A stretch of DNA of 64,000 nt. Origin: Mycolicibacterium aubagnense. GTDB taxonomy: Bacteria > Actinomycetota > Actinomycetes > Mycobacteriales > Mycobacteriaceae. Position numbers and translations under genes: made by a program. Location: assembly GCF_010730955.1 (NCBI RefSeq), contig NZ_AP022577.1, positions 5,991,482 to 6,055,481 of the forward strand, given 5' to 3'. Shown piece by piece: positions 24,793-33,777 of this stretch (position 1 is the first letter of the stretch; each line of letters opens with the position of its first letter). The notes beneath the pieces are model-generated. The model searched no databases and was not told where the DNA came from. It was given only the letters and a program-made list of their open reading frames with translations.

Positions 24793-26612
24793 TTAGCTGC
24801 TGCCCAGCTTGACGTGCGGAATGAGCGGCTGCACGAGGAGGGTTGTCGTAGCCTCGACGTCGAGGGGGGCGACACCAATGGGCCTTGGGCTTGACCGCAT
24901 CCGAGCCCCACCAGGGCTTTCGCGTCGGCGTAGTGTTGCAGGCCGCTGGCCACCAGGTCCAGTTCGAATTCCTGGCTCAAGGTCGCTATCAACGCGAAGA
25001 TTGCGGCATTGCCGTCGTCGTTCGGCAGGCTTTGAACAAATGATCCGTCAATTTTGAGTGTGTCAAACGGCAATGATTTGAGTCCAGCCAGGCTCCCGTA
25101 GCCGGTTCCGAAGTCGGCCAACGTTAGGCCTACGCCCGTTGCCTTGAGATTGCGAAGCGTTGCGCTGGCCGACGGCTCGTAGAATAGGTCACTTTCGGGA
25201 AATTCTAGCGAGATTGCGTGGGCAGGTAGCTGGAAGTAATCGAGCGTCTTAGTGAGGTATGCGGGGAAATCCTCTGTAAGCACTTGGGCGGGTGAGAGTT
25301 TGATTCGCATGACAATGCTCTGAGCCAGGTGGTTGCTACGCCAATGATGTAGTTGCTCGCAGCAAATCCAGAGAATGCGGCGACCCAACATCGCCGCTTG
25401 ATTGGTGGCCTCGGCGACAGGCATGAATTGTTCGAGAGGAAGGTGCCCGCGACTCGGATGGTTCCACTGGACCCGTGATTCTAGGGCGACGATCGCCCCA
25501 GTTCTCAAATCGACTTCGGGCTGGAAGAAGAGAACCAACTCCTCCTCTTCGATGGCCCGCTGCAGGTTGAGTTCGATGTCGGTCCATGCGTTGAACGTCT
25601 CGGCTAAATCGTCTCTGAACGTGGCGATGTCATTGCCGCCGGCTGCCCTGATGGATGACAAAGCACGACTTACATGGCTCATGAGGTCCGACGCTGAGTG
25701 CCTTCCCGGGAACCCGACAGCCACGGCGATGCTCATGCTGGATTGGACACGCTCGGCTTCGAGGATGATTCGTCCGCGAAACTTGTCGCGTAGATGCTGG
25801 GCGAACGCTTCGGCGTGCTGATGGCTGGCCGGTCCGTCTAGGACCACGGCAATCTCATCGTCACCAGGCCGGGCGATGAAACCACTATCGCCCATCTGTG
25901 CTTGCACCTGGTTGCTGAGGTGTGTCATGAGCTGATCTCCTGCTGCATGACCGAGAACAGCGTTGACGGTGCGCAGTCGGTCCGGGCTGACGTAGAGGAT
26001 GGCGACTGGGTCTGAGGCGCCATGTGACAGGCGGAATTCGAGAAGTTGAATCAGCTTCCTGCGATTCCATAAGCCGGTCAGACTGTCCTGCTCGCTCAGT
26101 CGCTTCATCTCGCGTTCGCGGTCGGTGCGTAATTTGACGTTCGCGAAAACGGCGGCGAGCAGCGTTAGCGCATCAAGGTCGTTTGCTGGCCAGTCGTGGT
26201 AGCCGTACCGGACAAGTTCCAAATTACCGACTGCGTCACCACCCGGCGGAATTAACGGAGCGACGGCAATTGAGAGAATGTCGGGCGCGGACGTGCCGGG
26301 TGTGATCCGCGCACGGAACTCTTTGGATTGTGCGTTCAGCCTAAGCGCAGCCGGTTTGTCGAGGTCATCGGCGAGGGCGAAAGCTGGATCGGAGTCGGAC
26401 ACGCATTTGCGCGCCGGCCATTGTGCAATCAACTCTGTTGCCCCGAGGTTGTGCGTGTTGTGCCACAGAAAAACGGCATCGAGGGCGAAAAACCTGCCGA
26501 TGTCTGCGAGCACTTCTTTGCTGAGATCATCGACTCCGTCGGTGGCAACAGAAAGCAACTTTTGTGCCGTGTCCGCGATGAGCTCACCAAGGGTGTTGTG
26601 GTGACTAAACAC
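24793..26612 (-). pseudogene. GAF-GGDEF-EAL protein with degenerate catalytic motifs, frameshifted near the end
   Basis: From GTG/ATG 26612 the frame has a GAF-like start, a GGDEF domain whose signature is RPGDDEIAVVL instead of RxGGDEF, and an EAL domain in which the EAL motif reads ESR, the double Asp is ADFG, the NLSP Asn is replaced by Lys and the E-x-V-E segment reads ASGLQ. Many catalytic residues are therefore lost, so neither synthesis nor hydrolysis of c-di-GMP is expected; a binding or regulatory role is possible. After GCGQAQG the natural end (IGVAPLDVEATTTLLVQPLI... KLGSS, stop at 24793-24795) lies in another frame, so a base is altered near 24885. Confidence 0.8.
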
Positions 26613-27044
26613 ATCATTACGTTAGCGAAGAAATCGCGCTGAATGACTGTCGTTGGATGCGGCCAGCCGATATCGCGCCGCGGGTCATTTGTAGGTGAAC
26701 GCAGGCAGCGACGCCGTTCCGGCGGCTGGGGCCCGCCCGCGTCTTCGCGCGGAACTCGGGCGCGATGGGCGAGCCACGGCGGATGTTGTGCGCCGATGGC
26801 CGGACCGGGAAGACCGTCCGTACGGCTAGACAATACGAATGCATTGTGTTTCGATGGCGCTGATTTATGATCAGATACATCGGTACGGTATTGTTAGGCG
26901 AGGGGCCACCTTGTTTCGGAAGTCGGGTCTACGTGGGGTTAAGGGGCGATTACTCGCCCTCGTCGTCGCACCTGGGCTGGGTGATCAAGCACCAAGCCTT
27001 CAGCCAGCCGAAGAAGCTATTCAGCGTTAGCGAGGCGGTCCATG
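26613..27044. other. Gap upstream of IS copy 1, no supported gene
   Basis: About 430 bases between the divergent GGDEF-EAL gene and the IS. A frame at 26867-27082 runs into the IS and has no recognisable family; the sequence probably held the promoter of the hydrolase-like gene now displaced to 28469. Nothing else is supported. Confidence 0.4.
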
Positions 27045-28463
27045 GGTTGCGTCCATCAAGGTGGTGTACGAGTCGGACCTGATCAGCGGTACCGGCGTGT
27101 CGTAGCCGAGTGATTGAAGGTCATCGCGTGATTCTTCGAGAGACCGTCCAAAGTCACTCGAGCAAAGGAATCGACGCGATGACCACTGCCCACAATATCG
27201 ATCTGCCCACTGTGCTGGCCGAACGACTCACCACTGCCCATCCCGACGTGCTGCGCGAGCTGCTGGCCACGTTCATCCACACCTGATGGGCGCCGAAGCC
27301 GACGCCCTATGCGGTGCCGGCTACGGCGAACGCTCGGCTGAGCGCACAATTCCCGCAACGGCTACCGACACCGTCAATTCGACACCCGTGCAGGGACTTT
27401 GGATCTTGCGATCCCGAAGCTGCGGCAAGGATCCTACTTCCCGGACTGGCTGCTGGAGCGCCGTAAACGCGCCGAGCGGGCCCTGACCACGGTGGTGGCG
27501 ACGTGTTACCTGCTTGGTGTCTCGACGCGGCGGATGGACAAGCTGGTCGAGACCCTGGGCATCACGTCGTTGTCGAAGTCGCAGGTGTCGGTGATGAACT
27601 CGACGCCGCCGTGGAGGCGTTCCGGACCCGGCCGCTCGATGCCGGCCCGTATACGTTCGTCGCTGCGGACGCTCTGGTGCTCAAGGTGCGTGAAGCCGGC
27701 CGGGTGGTCAACGTGCACGCCCTGATCGCCGTCGGGGTCAACGCCGAGGGCTACCGCGAGATCCTGGGAATCGATGTCACGACCGCTGAGGACGGGGCGG
27801 GCTGGTTGACGTTCTGGCGGTCGTTGACCGCCCGCGGCCTGTCCGGGGTCAAACTGGTCACCAGCGACGCCCACGCCGGGCTGGTCGCCGCCATCGGGGC
27901 CACCCTGCCCGGAGCGGCGTGGCAGCGCTGCAGAACCCACTACACGACCAACCTGATGTCCGTCACTCCCAAGAGTTCGTGGCCCTGGGTGCGCACCCTG
28001 CTGCACTCGGTGTTCGACCAACCTGACGCTGAATCCGTTGCTGCTCAATATGATCGGATCATCGACGCATTGTCCGACAAGCTGCCCAATGTCGCCGATC
28101 ACCTCGAAGCGGCGCGGCCGGATCTGCTGGCGTTCACCGCGTTCCCCAAGCAGATCTGGCGCCAGATCTGGAGCAACAATCCCCAGGAACGACTCAACAA
28201 GGAGATCCGCCGGCGCACCGACGTCGTGGGCATCTTCCCCGACCGCGCGGCCCTGATCCGTCTCGTCGGAGCAGTGCTGGCCGAACAACACGACGAATGG
28301 GCCGAGTCGCGGCGCTACCTCGGCCTCGACGTTCTGAGCAAATCACGCACCGTCAACGACACCCCAACCGAACAGGAGGCTACCCCCGCGGCACTGCCCG
28401 CCTGACCCAACTACCTCGAAGAATCACACGACGACGTCATACACCACGTCCCTGGACTTGACC
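27045..28463 (+). mobile_element. IS256-family insertion sequence, IS1081-like, copy 1 (1419 bp)
   Basis: The ends carry imperfect inverted repeats (GGTTGCGTCC.. and, inverted, GGTCAAGTCC.., both leading to TGGTGTA). The same 8 bases, GGTCCATG, flank both sides (27037-27044 and 28464-28471), a clean target duplication. A second copy with the same ends is at 61218-62583. Confidence 0.93.
27179..28405 (+). pseudogene. IS256-family (mutator-type, IS1081-like) transposase, frameshifted, copy 1
   Basis: Reading through the frames gives a protein very close to IS1081 transposase: ALCGAGYGERS, IPKLRQGSYFPDWLLERRKR, VATCYLLGVSTRRMDKLVET, TFVAADALVLKVREAGRVVN (first catalytic Asp), LVTSDAHAGLVAAIGATLPG (second Asp) and WSNNPQERLNKEIRRRTDVV (Glu). 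There are short deletions near 27281, 27345 and 27596 (the last about seven bases compared with the consensus VM-AKELD), so the ORF is broken. The part from about 27600 to 28405 is intact. Copy 2 has breaks in other places, so neither copy is a faithful parent. Confidence 0.9.
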
Positions 28464-28468
28464 GGTCC

Positions 28469-29205
28469 ATGCTCATCACACACCAAGGCAATAGCACTCC
28501 CGCCGTGGAAACTTCGCCGACCACGACACCCGCCCGGGTTATCCTGTCCGTTCCAGAGGCCCTGGCCCCTGGCCAGGTGTCGTCATGATTTATGGCATTC
28601 GCGGCGTGTCCTCCGACGTGCGAGCGCTGGCCGACCGCTTCGCCGATGGTGGCCATATTGCGCTGGCGCCCGATCTCTTAACCCGCGGCGGCAGGATCGT
28701 CTGCGTGGTTCGGGCTATTGAGCCACTTTTCAGTGGCTCAGGGCCCGCCATTGACACCATCGGCGCGGCGCGCGACTACCTCATGGCCGACGAACGGTGC
28801 GCTGGCAAGATCGCCGTCGCCGGGTCTAGCTTCGGCGGGAGCCTTGCGCTCGTCGTCGCACCTTCCGGGCAGTTGGATGCGGCCGCATCCCAGTACGGCA
28901 TCGTCCTCAAAGACCCCGGCATGCTCGAAAAGTCGTGCCCGGTCGTAGCCGGATTCGGGGCTAGAGGCGGGATCGTGAAAGCCGGATCAGCTGCGGTCTT
29001 GGACGACGCGCTGACCAGTCACGATGTGCCCCGACATTGAGGTGTACCCGGATGTGGGCACGCATACATGAATTCGGGGCCTGTGCCGGATTGGATAAGC
29101 CGTCCATTGCGCATGGCGTACTCGTGACCGGAATCCGAGGACTCCTGGCGTCGACTGTTCGCGATGTTCGATGATCGCCCGCGCTGGCGGCGGCCTACGC
29201 GGCCA
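28469..29205 (+). pseudogene. Degenerate dienelactone-hydrolase-like gene, IS inserted at its start codon
   Basis: Starting at ATG 28469, inside the IS target duplication, the sequence follows the paralogue at 23926 (ADRFADGGHIALAPDLLTRG, ARDYLMADERCAGKIAVAGS, EKSCPVVAGFGARGG). Frame changes occur near 28530 and 29035, after which PDVGHAYMN-like and EDSWRRLFAMFDD sequence continues to about 29205. The catalytic Cys (GFCMGG in the paralogue) is replaced by GSSFGG, and the Asp of GAKD by Gly, so it was probably inactive even before the frameshifts. Its native promoter now lies on the other side of IS copy 1. Confidence 0.75.
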
Positions 29206-29370
29206 TGTCAGACGCCGGCAGCGTCGGCGTGTCCAGTCCTGCGCCACGGGTGAACCTGGCTGGGGTGGTGCGATTACGTCGCGCAGACCAAGCCGAGAGA
29301 CTTCTGCTGGTTCACTTCCACCGCTGCCACTTAGCGCCCGAACAGGCTTCCGTAGAACAGGAACCACGCG
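29206..29370. other. Short gap, no gene seen
   Basis: Remnants of the hydrolase-like pseudogene fade out here; I see no further feature before the small gene at 29371. Confidence 0.3.
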
Positions 29371-29565
29371 ATGCACGCACTGATCGACAGCCGATCCATT
29401 CTCCTTGTCGAGGGTGAGCGCACATTGGTGATTGCGCATTCGAACCCGGCATTTTCCCGGGTTCATGAGTATCTCGTCGATGAGCGCGGCCAAGTCTTCG
29501 AGGACATTTGCGCGATGGTCGAAGCCCTTCGCGATCTTGCGAAACACCTCTCGCGCAATCCCTGA
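29371..29565 (+). CDS. Small protein, unknown function
   Basis: This is a 64-residue protein: MHALIDSRSILLVEGERTLV and a helical end (GQVFEDICAMVEALRDLAKH). AGGAACC upstream of ATG 29371 gives a plausible start. It precedes the phage-like bank. No family recognised. Confidence 0.5.
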   Translation: MHALIDSRSILLVEGERTLVIAHSNPAFSRVHEYLVDERGQVFEDICAMVEALRDLAKHLSRNP

Positions 29566-29694
29566 CGACCAGTGCCGGGAACGGTTCGCGCCAACATGAA
29601 AGCAACGGTCGAGTGGAGGCGGTCATCCAGGACCGTCGTCGTCGACTGAACAATCGATTAAGCACTGGACGTCAGAAGATGCCCGACGTATGAT

Positions 29695-29922
29695 CTGGTC
29701 ATTGACGTCGACAATGCGTCGCCGGATTCAGCGGCTTTCTCGGACATCCGCGCGCTGCCAAGCCCCGATGGCGGCGATGAGTCCCCGGACAGGATCGAAC
29801 CGATCGGCGTTTCAATTTGCACCTTGGCATTTTTTCGCATCACCGGCGACTTTGATGTATTATTCGTCACCAAGGACGGCGCTTCGCGCCGCGCTCGGTC
29901 GCGGGACGAACGCGCAGAATAG
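29695..29922 (+). other. Protein-like open frame without clear start
   Basis: The frame reading LVIDVDNASPDSAAFSDIRA ... GVSICTLAFFRITGDFDVLF and ending at 29922 looks coding, but only CTG codons are available as starts, and an antisense frame also exists. It may be the remains of a gene or carry an indel. Low confidence. Confidence 0.25.
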
Positions 29923-30019
29923 ATCAGGCCTACAGATTCAGTGACCGGAAGAGCGATCGATACTCGGATCGCAACGGTCGATCGCCGCCGTCGACGATGA
30001 AGAGCTGGCATGTCGAATC

Positions 30020-30713
30020 GTGCACGGTAACCCGGTAGCCGAAGCGGTCCTATCCACCGCGCTGCGTCTCGCCAGCGAGAATGTCGACCCCGCCGCGATC
30101 AGTGCCTTTCTGGAGAGGATGGAGCGGAATCCATCGCAGGCCTCACGTTCGCAGCTCCTCGGCTGGCTCAAAGCCTGTGGTTTCTGCATCACTGCGGACG
30201 GGTTCATTGTCGGCTTCAAGTCGGTGTGCGCCGACGGCTTATCGGCGCACAGGGGAGCGGAGCCGGTCACGGTGGTGCACCAGGACACTGCCCAGTCCCT
30301 GACAGGCCGCATCCCATACCCGGTTGGCTCCACAGTGTGGATGGCGCGCGACGGTGGATTCTGACCGATACTCGACGTCCTCGGTTGGACTGCATGTCGG
30401 GACGTTCAACTCGGCGAGAGACTTCTCCGCCAACATGCTGGTGGTGCTTGTTGATCCGGCCGATGTCGTGGCTGTGCCGGCGAGCAGCGGCGACCAGAAG
30501 ATGGTGGTGTGCCGCTTGTTCGTAGCGGCGCTGCATGACGGAGAGCAAGTGGCGGAGTCCGTGATCAAACGCATTCGGACTGTTCCCGACTTCGCGGCCA
30601 CGGAAGCGTATGTGAACCGTCCGGAGAACCGTTTGCCTGCATCGTGCGGGTACACGGTGGTGCTCGACGGGGCCGACAACCCGCGGTGTGAGAGCGGCGA
30701 GGATTGTCGGTAG
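30020..30713 (+). pseudogene. RIIB-like phage protein, one frameshift
   Basis: The first frame (GTG 30020 to 30364) contains a helical part (NVDPAAISAFLERMERNPSQ), then LLGWLKACGFCITADGFIVG and GRIPYPVGSTVWMAR; the second (to 30713) continues SVGLHVGTFNSARDFSANML and DPADVVAVPASSGDQKMVVC. Together they match the layout of T4 RIIB-like proteins carried by actinobacteriophages: 'TxDGxxVGFKxV', 'NPVGxxVxM', 'GLHVGTxxYA', 'DxVxVPxDxxxxKxRVCRY'. One base near 30358 breaks the frame. In phage T4 RIIB controls lysis inhibition and exclusion; in actinobacterial elements its role is unknown. Confidence 0.72.
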
Positions 30714-30788
30714 CGCCGCGGCGTGCGGATACGGTCCGCGGTGGCGCCACGACGCTGAAGTGCTTGCGAGAGCGAAAATTCGGTCGTA

Positions 30789-30805
30789 GTCTCTAATTTA
30801 GAGAC
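30789..30805. promoter_or_regulatory. Palindrome GTCTCTA-ATT-TAGAGAC, likely operator or promoter element
   Basis: Perfect 7-base arms around ATT lie 17 bases before the start of the next gene, overlapping the expected promoter or leader. Short perfect dyads in AT-rich sequence at this position usually bind a repressor. Confidence 0.5.
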
Positions 30806-30822
30806 AACGTTAGGAGTTTGGC

Positions 30823-31080
30823 ATGGCAAGCACTGTTCTCTCCCACGCCTGTGATTTACGCGTCGGGGACCGATTCGCGCATCGTTCAACACTTTCCGGA
30901 CAGCGGAGTGTGCGCACATTCTTGTGCGAAGTTGTGGAGGAGCCCGTCCTGCGCCGACGGGACGGGGTGTCATTGGCGACGACCCTGTGCCGGACCACTG
31001 ACCCCGAAACAGGTCAGGTCTACGAGGGCGCAGTGTCGTTACCTGTCTACGAGTGGATAGAACTCCAGCCGGCATACTGA
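30823..31080 (+). CDS. Small SH3-like protein (predicted)
   Basis: The 85-residue protein begins MASTVLSHACDLRVGDRFAH with a G-D-x-F strand, then several beta strands (SVRTFLCEVVEEPVLRRRDG). TTAGGAG lies six bases before ATG 30823. The pattern fits the small barrel proteins repeated in this region. A short palindrome upstream suggests regulated expression. Confidence 0.65.
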   Translation: MASTVLSHACDLRVGDRFAHRSTLSGQRSVRTFLCEVVEEPVLRRRDGVSLATTLCRTTDPETGQVYEGAVSLPVYEWIELQPAY

Positions 31081-31088
31081 GGGTAAAA

Positions 31089-31316
31089 ATGAATGTGGCA
31101 CAGCAGTTTCCGGCACGAACCGACTCGAATGGCGTGATCTGGTATCGGCACCGTGACAGTGACTCGGGCACCTCGCGGTCGGAGTGGACGTCCGACCCCA
31201 CGCAGGCTCACTCCGACTACGTCGCGCACTACGACGCTACGACTGGCGGTCTGCACCCTGAGGGTGTGTGCGGCGGCGACTGCTCGGGTTGTTGTTCGGA
31301 CGCGGAGTGGAGGTGA
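31089..31316 (+). CDS. Small protein with FPAxTDxxGxxWYR ... WTSDPxxAH motif
   Basis: The 75-residue protein shares QFPARTDSNGVIWYRHR and WTSDPTQAHSDYV with the larger protein at 17286-17663, and both end in clusters of Cys (here GVCGGDCSGCCSD). This marks a small family present in both small-gene banks. Function unknown; the Cys cluster may bind metal. It follows the previous gene by 8 bases. Confidence 0.65.
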   Translation: MNVAQQFPARTDSNGVIWYRHRDSDSGTSRSEWTSDPTQAHSDYVAHYDATTGGLHPEGVCGGDCSGCCSDAEWR

Positions 31317-31322
31317 GCAACC

Positions 31323-31571
31323 ATGGAATCTGCACCTGTCGCACGGCCTGCTAATCGTCGGACCAGCGATGCACCGGATAGGAAGTCCGGCACACCCTCA
31401 TCCGCGCCCACCACGGCTGGCTGCGCACTCCTGGTTCTCGCTGAATCGCCGGCAATTGCAGCGCTTGCGCCCAGAAAAAGGCCGGCGTCCGGATGGTGCA
31501 GTGCAGAATCTGTCGCTGAATTTCGCAGGCGGCGTAGCAATTTCGGCAGTGTGTGGAAGCGTCACGGATGA
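31323..31571 (+). CDS. Possible small gene, doubtful
   Basis: An 82-residue frame from ATG 31323, preceded by GGAGG at good spacing, but the protein is rich in Ala, Pro, Ser and Arg with no clear fold, and other frames are open here too. The ribosome site is the main support. Beyond it, 31572-31718 shows no convincing gene. Confidence 0.35.
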   Translation: MESAPVARPANRRTSDAPDRKSGTPSSAPTTAGCALLVLAESPAIAALAPRKRPASGWCSAESVAEFRRRRSNFGSVWKRHG

Positions 31572-31718
31572 CGAACACTGGGTTCGGGTGCCTATGCATG
31601 GGTGCCTGGGACTGCTCGACAGTCGCAATCGAAGCGCGCCGCGCACCAGTGATGCGCACAACCCCAGTCACGATCCGCAACGCGGACACGATGCCGAACA
31701 GCCAGTGAGGGAGTTGCG

Positions 31719-32015
31719 ATGTCACATACCGAACATGTCAATCCAGCCGATCTGCGTGAAGGTGACATGATCGACCTGCAGCCGTTGTTGGCGCTGGTCG
31801 ACGATTCTTCTGTGCACCCATGGGTGTGGCAGCCGTTCGGCGGCGATGATCGAACGAATGCCGCCGCGATCGAGACGGCCCGCATCGCATCTGAATCAGA
31901 GCTCGCCGTGGTGGAGTCGGTCGAGGCGATCGCAGACGGCACGGTGGTGGTCTACAACGACCAGATCAACATCACGATGCGCGCGAACCTACGCGTTGCC
32001 CGGACTGTGGGCTGA
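31719..32015 (+). CDS. Small SH3-like protein (predicted)
   Basis: The 98-residue protein MSHTEHVNPADLREGDMIDL... has an L-R-x-G-D-M-I-D-L strand and a second half of strands (ELAVVESVEAIADGTVVVYN). GGGAG precedes ATG 31719. It is one of the small barrel-type proteins of this bank and is closely followed by the next gene. Confidence 0.68.
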   Translation: MSHTEHVNPADLREGDMIDLQPLLALVDDSSVHPWVWQPFGGDDRTNAAAIETARIASESELAVVESVEAIADGTVVVYNDQINITMRANLRVARTVG

Positions 32016-32017
32016 TC

Positions 32018-32296
32018 ATGGCATCGACCGACATCGTGGGCTACACGTTCCAGGCGGCCAACCATTGCCCCTCATGTATCCGTGAATGGGCTTTGCGCAC
32101 AGGTGGGTTCGACTCAAAGGCGACAACACCGCTGGAAACACTGCTCGACGAGATGGCGTCGAAGGCCGGCATCGATCGACACACCGAGCGCAGTTTCGAT
32201 TCGGGCGACTTCCCGAAGATGATCTTCGGTGTGCACGTCGAAAACACCGACGAACGCTGCGATACCTGCGGGGAACCCCTCATCGACGTCCGTTGA
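32018..32296 (+). CDS. Small zinc-ribbon protein
   Basis: The 92-residue protein contains CPSC near the start and CDTC at the end, with a helical middle (TPLETLLDEMASKAGIDRHT). Together they could form one zinc site as in mycobacterial phage zinc-ribbon proteins. It starts at ATG 32018, two bases after the previous stop. Confidence 0.7.
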   Translation: MASTDIVGYTFQAANHCPSCIREWALRTGGFDSKATTPLETLLDEMASKAGIDRHTERSFDSGDFPKMIFGVHVENTDERCDTCGEPLIDVR

Positions 32297-32347
32297 CGCG
32301 GACTCGGAAGCATACCTGGGACGTGACAGACGCTCAGCCCGCCTGAG

Positions 32348-32602
32348 ATGACGGAAGGAAACGAGGTGCAGATACCTGACTCGATCATCGATCCGGCCAC
32401 CGCGAAAGAGGGTGTCCATTACGTCATCGCGTTCATCGACGATGACTGGGACCGCTGGACCGGGCCAGAGCAAGCCGCGAAGTACCGCGGCTGGCGGCGC
32501 AACGGGCGATGGTGGTTCTCGGACCTCCTCAGTGACCGACAGAGCAACTGGGACTACGCGGACGACGAGGTCATCATCCTGTCCACCTTTCAGGCCGCCT
32601 GA
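32348..32602 (+). CDS. Small acidic, Trp-rich protein, unknown function
   Basis: The 84-residue protein MTEGNEVQIPDSIIDPATAK... contains VHYVIAFIDDDWDRWTG and GWRRNGRWWFSD, with many aromatic residues. The start ATG 32348 has a weak ribosome site. No recognised family. Confidence 0.6.
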   Translation: MTEGNEVQIPDSIIDPATAKEGVHYVIAFIDDDWDRWTGPEQAAKYRGWRRNGRWWFSDLLSDRQSNWDYADDEVIILSTFQAA

Positions 32603-32744
32603 TGCGACGGCGCGATTGCACCGGGTTCGGCGTGTCGAGCGGCGCCAGGACGCAACGGTGGCTGCTCGTCGTAATTTCGCGATCAAGAACGCCGAGTGTA
32701 GGGGCGAGGTCGCGGATTCCGAGCTTCGTTCGACAGGAGAGGTG

Positions 32745-33071
32745 ATGTCCACCATTGCGATTCGAGTCGCTGCCGAAATTGCGGCGCAATTGAGCGGCCG
32801 AACGGCTGACGACCTTGGGTGGCCGGACCGACGTAGCGTTGCGCGTCATTTTGCATCTGCGACCCTGAGCGGGCTGAGCCGTGAGCAGTTCGGCGACGAC
32901 CCGGCGGGGTGGTGCATCGAAGTGCTAGTGCCCGCGATTGAGCATCGGCTACCCGGTCCCGACACCGATCTGCGAGCGATCGGGTGGCCGCATGTTCCCA
33001 CTGTTGCTGCGAACATCGCCCGCTGGCTGGTCGATGACGGAGTTTTCACCCAGGAGGACAACAACACATGA
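32745..33071 (+). CDS. Small helical protein, unknown function
   Basis: The 108-residue protein MSTIAIRVAAEIAAQLSGRT... is predicted to be mostly helical. CAGGAGAGGTG lies directly before ATG 32745, giving a good ribosome site. It overlaps the next gene by ATGA, opening a three-gene overlapping run. Confidence 0.65.
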   Translation: MSTIAIRVAAEIAAQLSGRTADDLGWPDRRSVARHFASATLSGLSREQFGDDPAGWCIEVLVPAIEHRLPGPDTDLRAIGWPHVPTVAANIARWLVDDGVFTQEDNNT

Positions 33072-33235
33072 GCGACGTGAACGTCGGAGGACAGGTTCGG
33101 GTCCATGTTCGGGGTAACGAACACGTGGCCGAGGTCGTGTCGATGTCACGGTCCCGCGCAACCGTGCGATACACGGACGCATACGGCGAGCAACGCACAC
33201 TCAGGCTGCCGCTGAGCGAGATTCGCGCAGCATGA
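33068..33235 (+). CDS. 55-residue SH3-like protein (predicted)
   Basis: MSDVNVGGQVRVHVRGNEHV... shows the G-x-V-R-V strand, then AEVVSMSRSRATVRYTDAYG and LPLSEIRAA, a near-complete small barrel. It overlaps both neighbours by ATGA. Similar in layout to 13545-13757. Too short for many gene callers. Confidence 0.6.
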   Translation: MSDVNVGGQVRVHVRGNEHVAEVVSMSRSRATVRYTDAYGEQRTLRLPLSEIRAA

Positions 33236-33393
33236 GCCTCAACGAGCAGCCGTACGGCGCTCCGATGCAGATCCCGCTCGGATTGTCGGGACGGGTCATT
33301 GAGATCGGGGTTCTCGGCTTCCGCATGCAGATCGCCGGGCGGCCGATACCGTGTCGGCGCTCCGCGGACAACGCAACATCAGAACGCGACTGA
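33232..33393 (+). CDS. 53-residue protein, unknown function
   Basis: MSLNEQPYGAPMQIPLGLSG and on: a short beta-rich protein with an ATGA overlap to the previous gene. No domain recognised. It is supported mainly by the overlap and coding-like composition. Confidence 0.5.
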   Translation: MSLNEQPYGAPMQIPLGLSGRVIEIGVLGFRMQIAGRPIPCRRSADNATSERD

Positions 33394-33449
33394 GGCCCTG
33401 ATGGTGAACGAACCAATCACTCAGGCGCATAAAGAGAAGCGAACCTGAC

Positions 33450-33686
33450 ATGGGCACAGTTACAGATCACGCAATCATGCCTACGGCGCTGGCCGCCGCA
33501 GATCAAGAGTATGAGGTTAGGTTCGTGCGAGCTGTACGTGACGGTAAAGCGGTCTCTGGACGATGGTTCGGAGGCCGAAGCGCAAGCGGCCACTGGTTGG
33601 TTCAGCGTCCAGATGGTGGTCAAACCATCAGCGGTGTCCCTGACGACGAGATCGTGGTCACCGGCTGCGTCGTCGAAACCGATTGA
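33450..33686 (+). CDS. Small beta-rich protein, unknown function
   Basis: The 78-residue protein (MGTVTDHAIMPTALAAADQE...) contains EYEVRFVRAVRDGKAVSGRW and ends with DDEIVVTGCVVETD, a compact set of strands. AGAGAAG lies about ten bases before ATG 33450. No family recognised. Confidence 0.6.
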   Translation: MGTVTDHAIMPTALAAADQEYEVRFVRAVRDGKAVSGRWFGGRSASGHWLVQRPDGGQTISGVPDDEIVVTGCVVETD

Positions 33687-33777
33687 TTCGTCGTCGCGCG
33701 AATAGATCTCGGCCAACACGCTGCTGCCGCACGCTGTCACGTCCCGGTGAGCAAACCGTCAATCAGGACGGGGGTTC

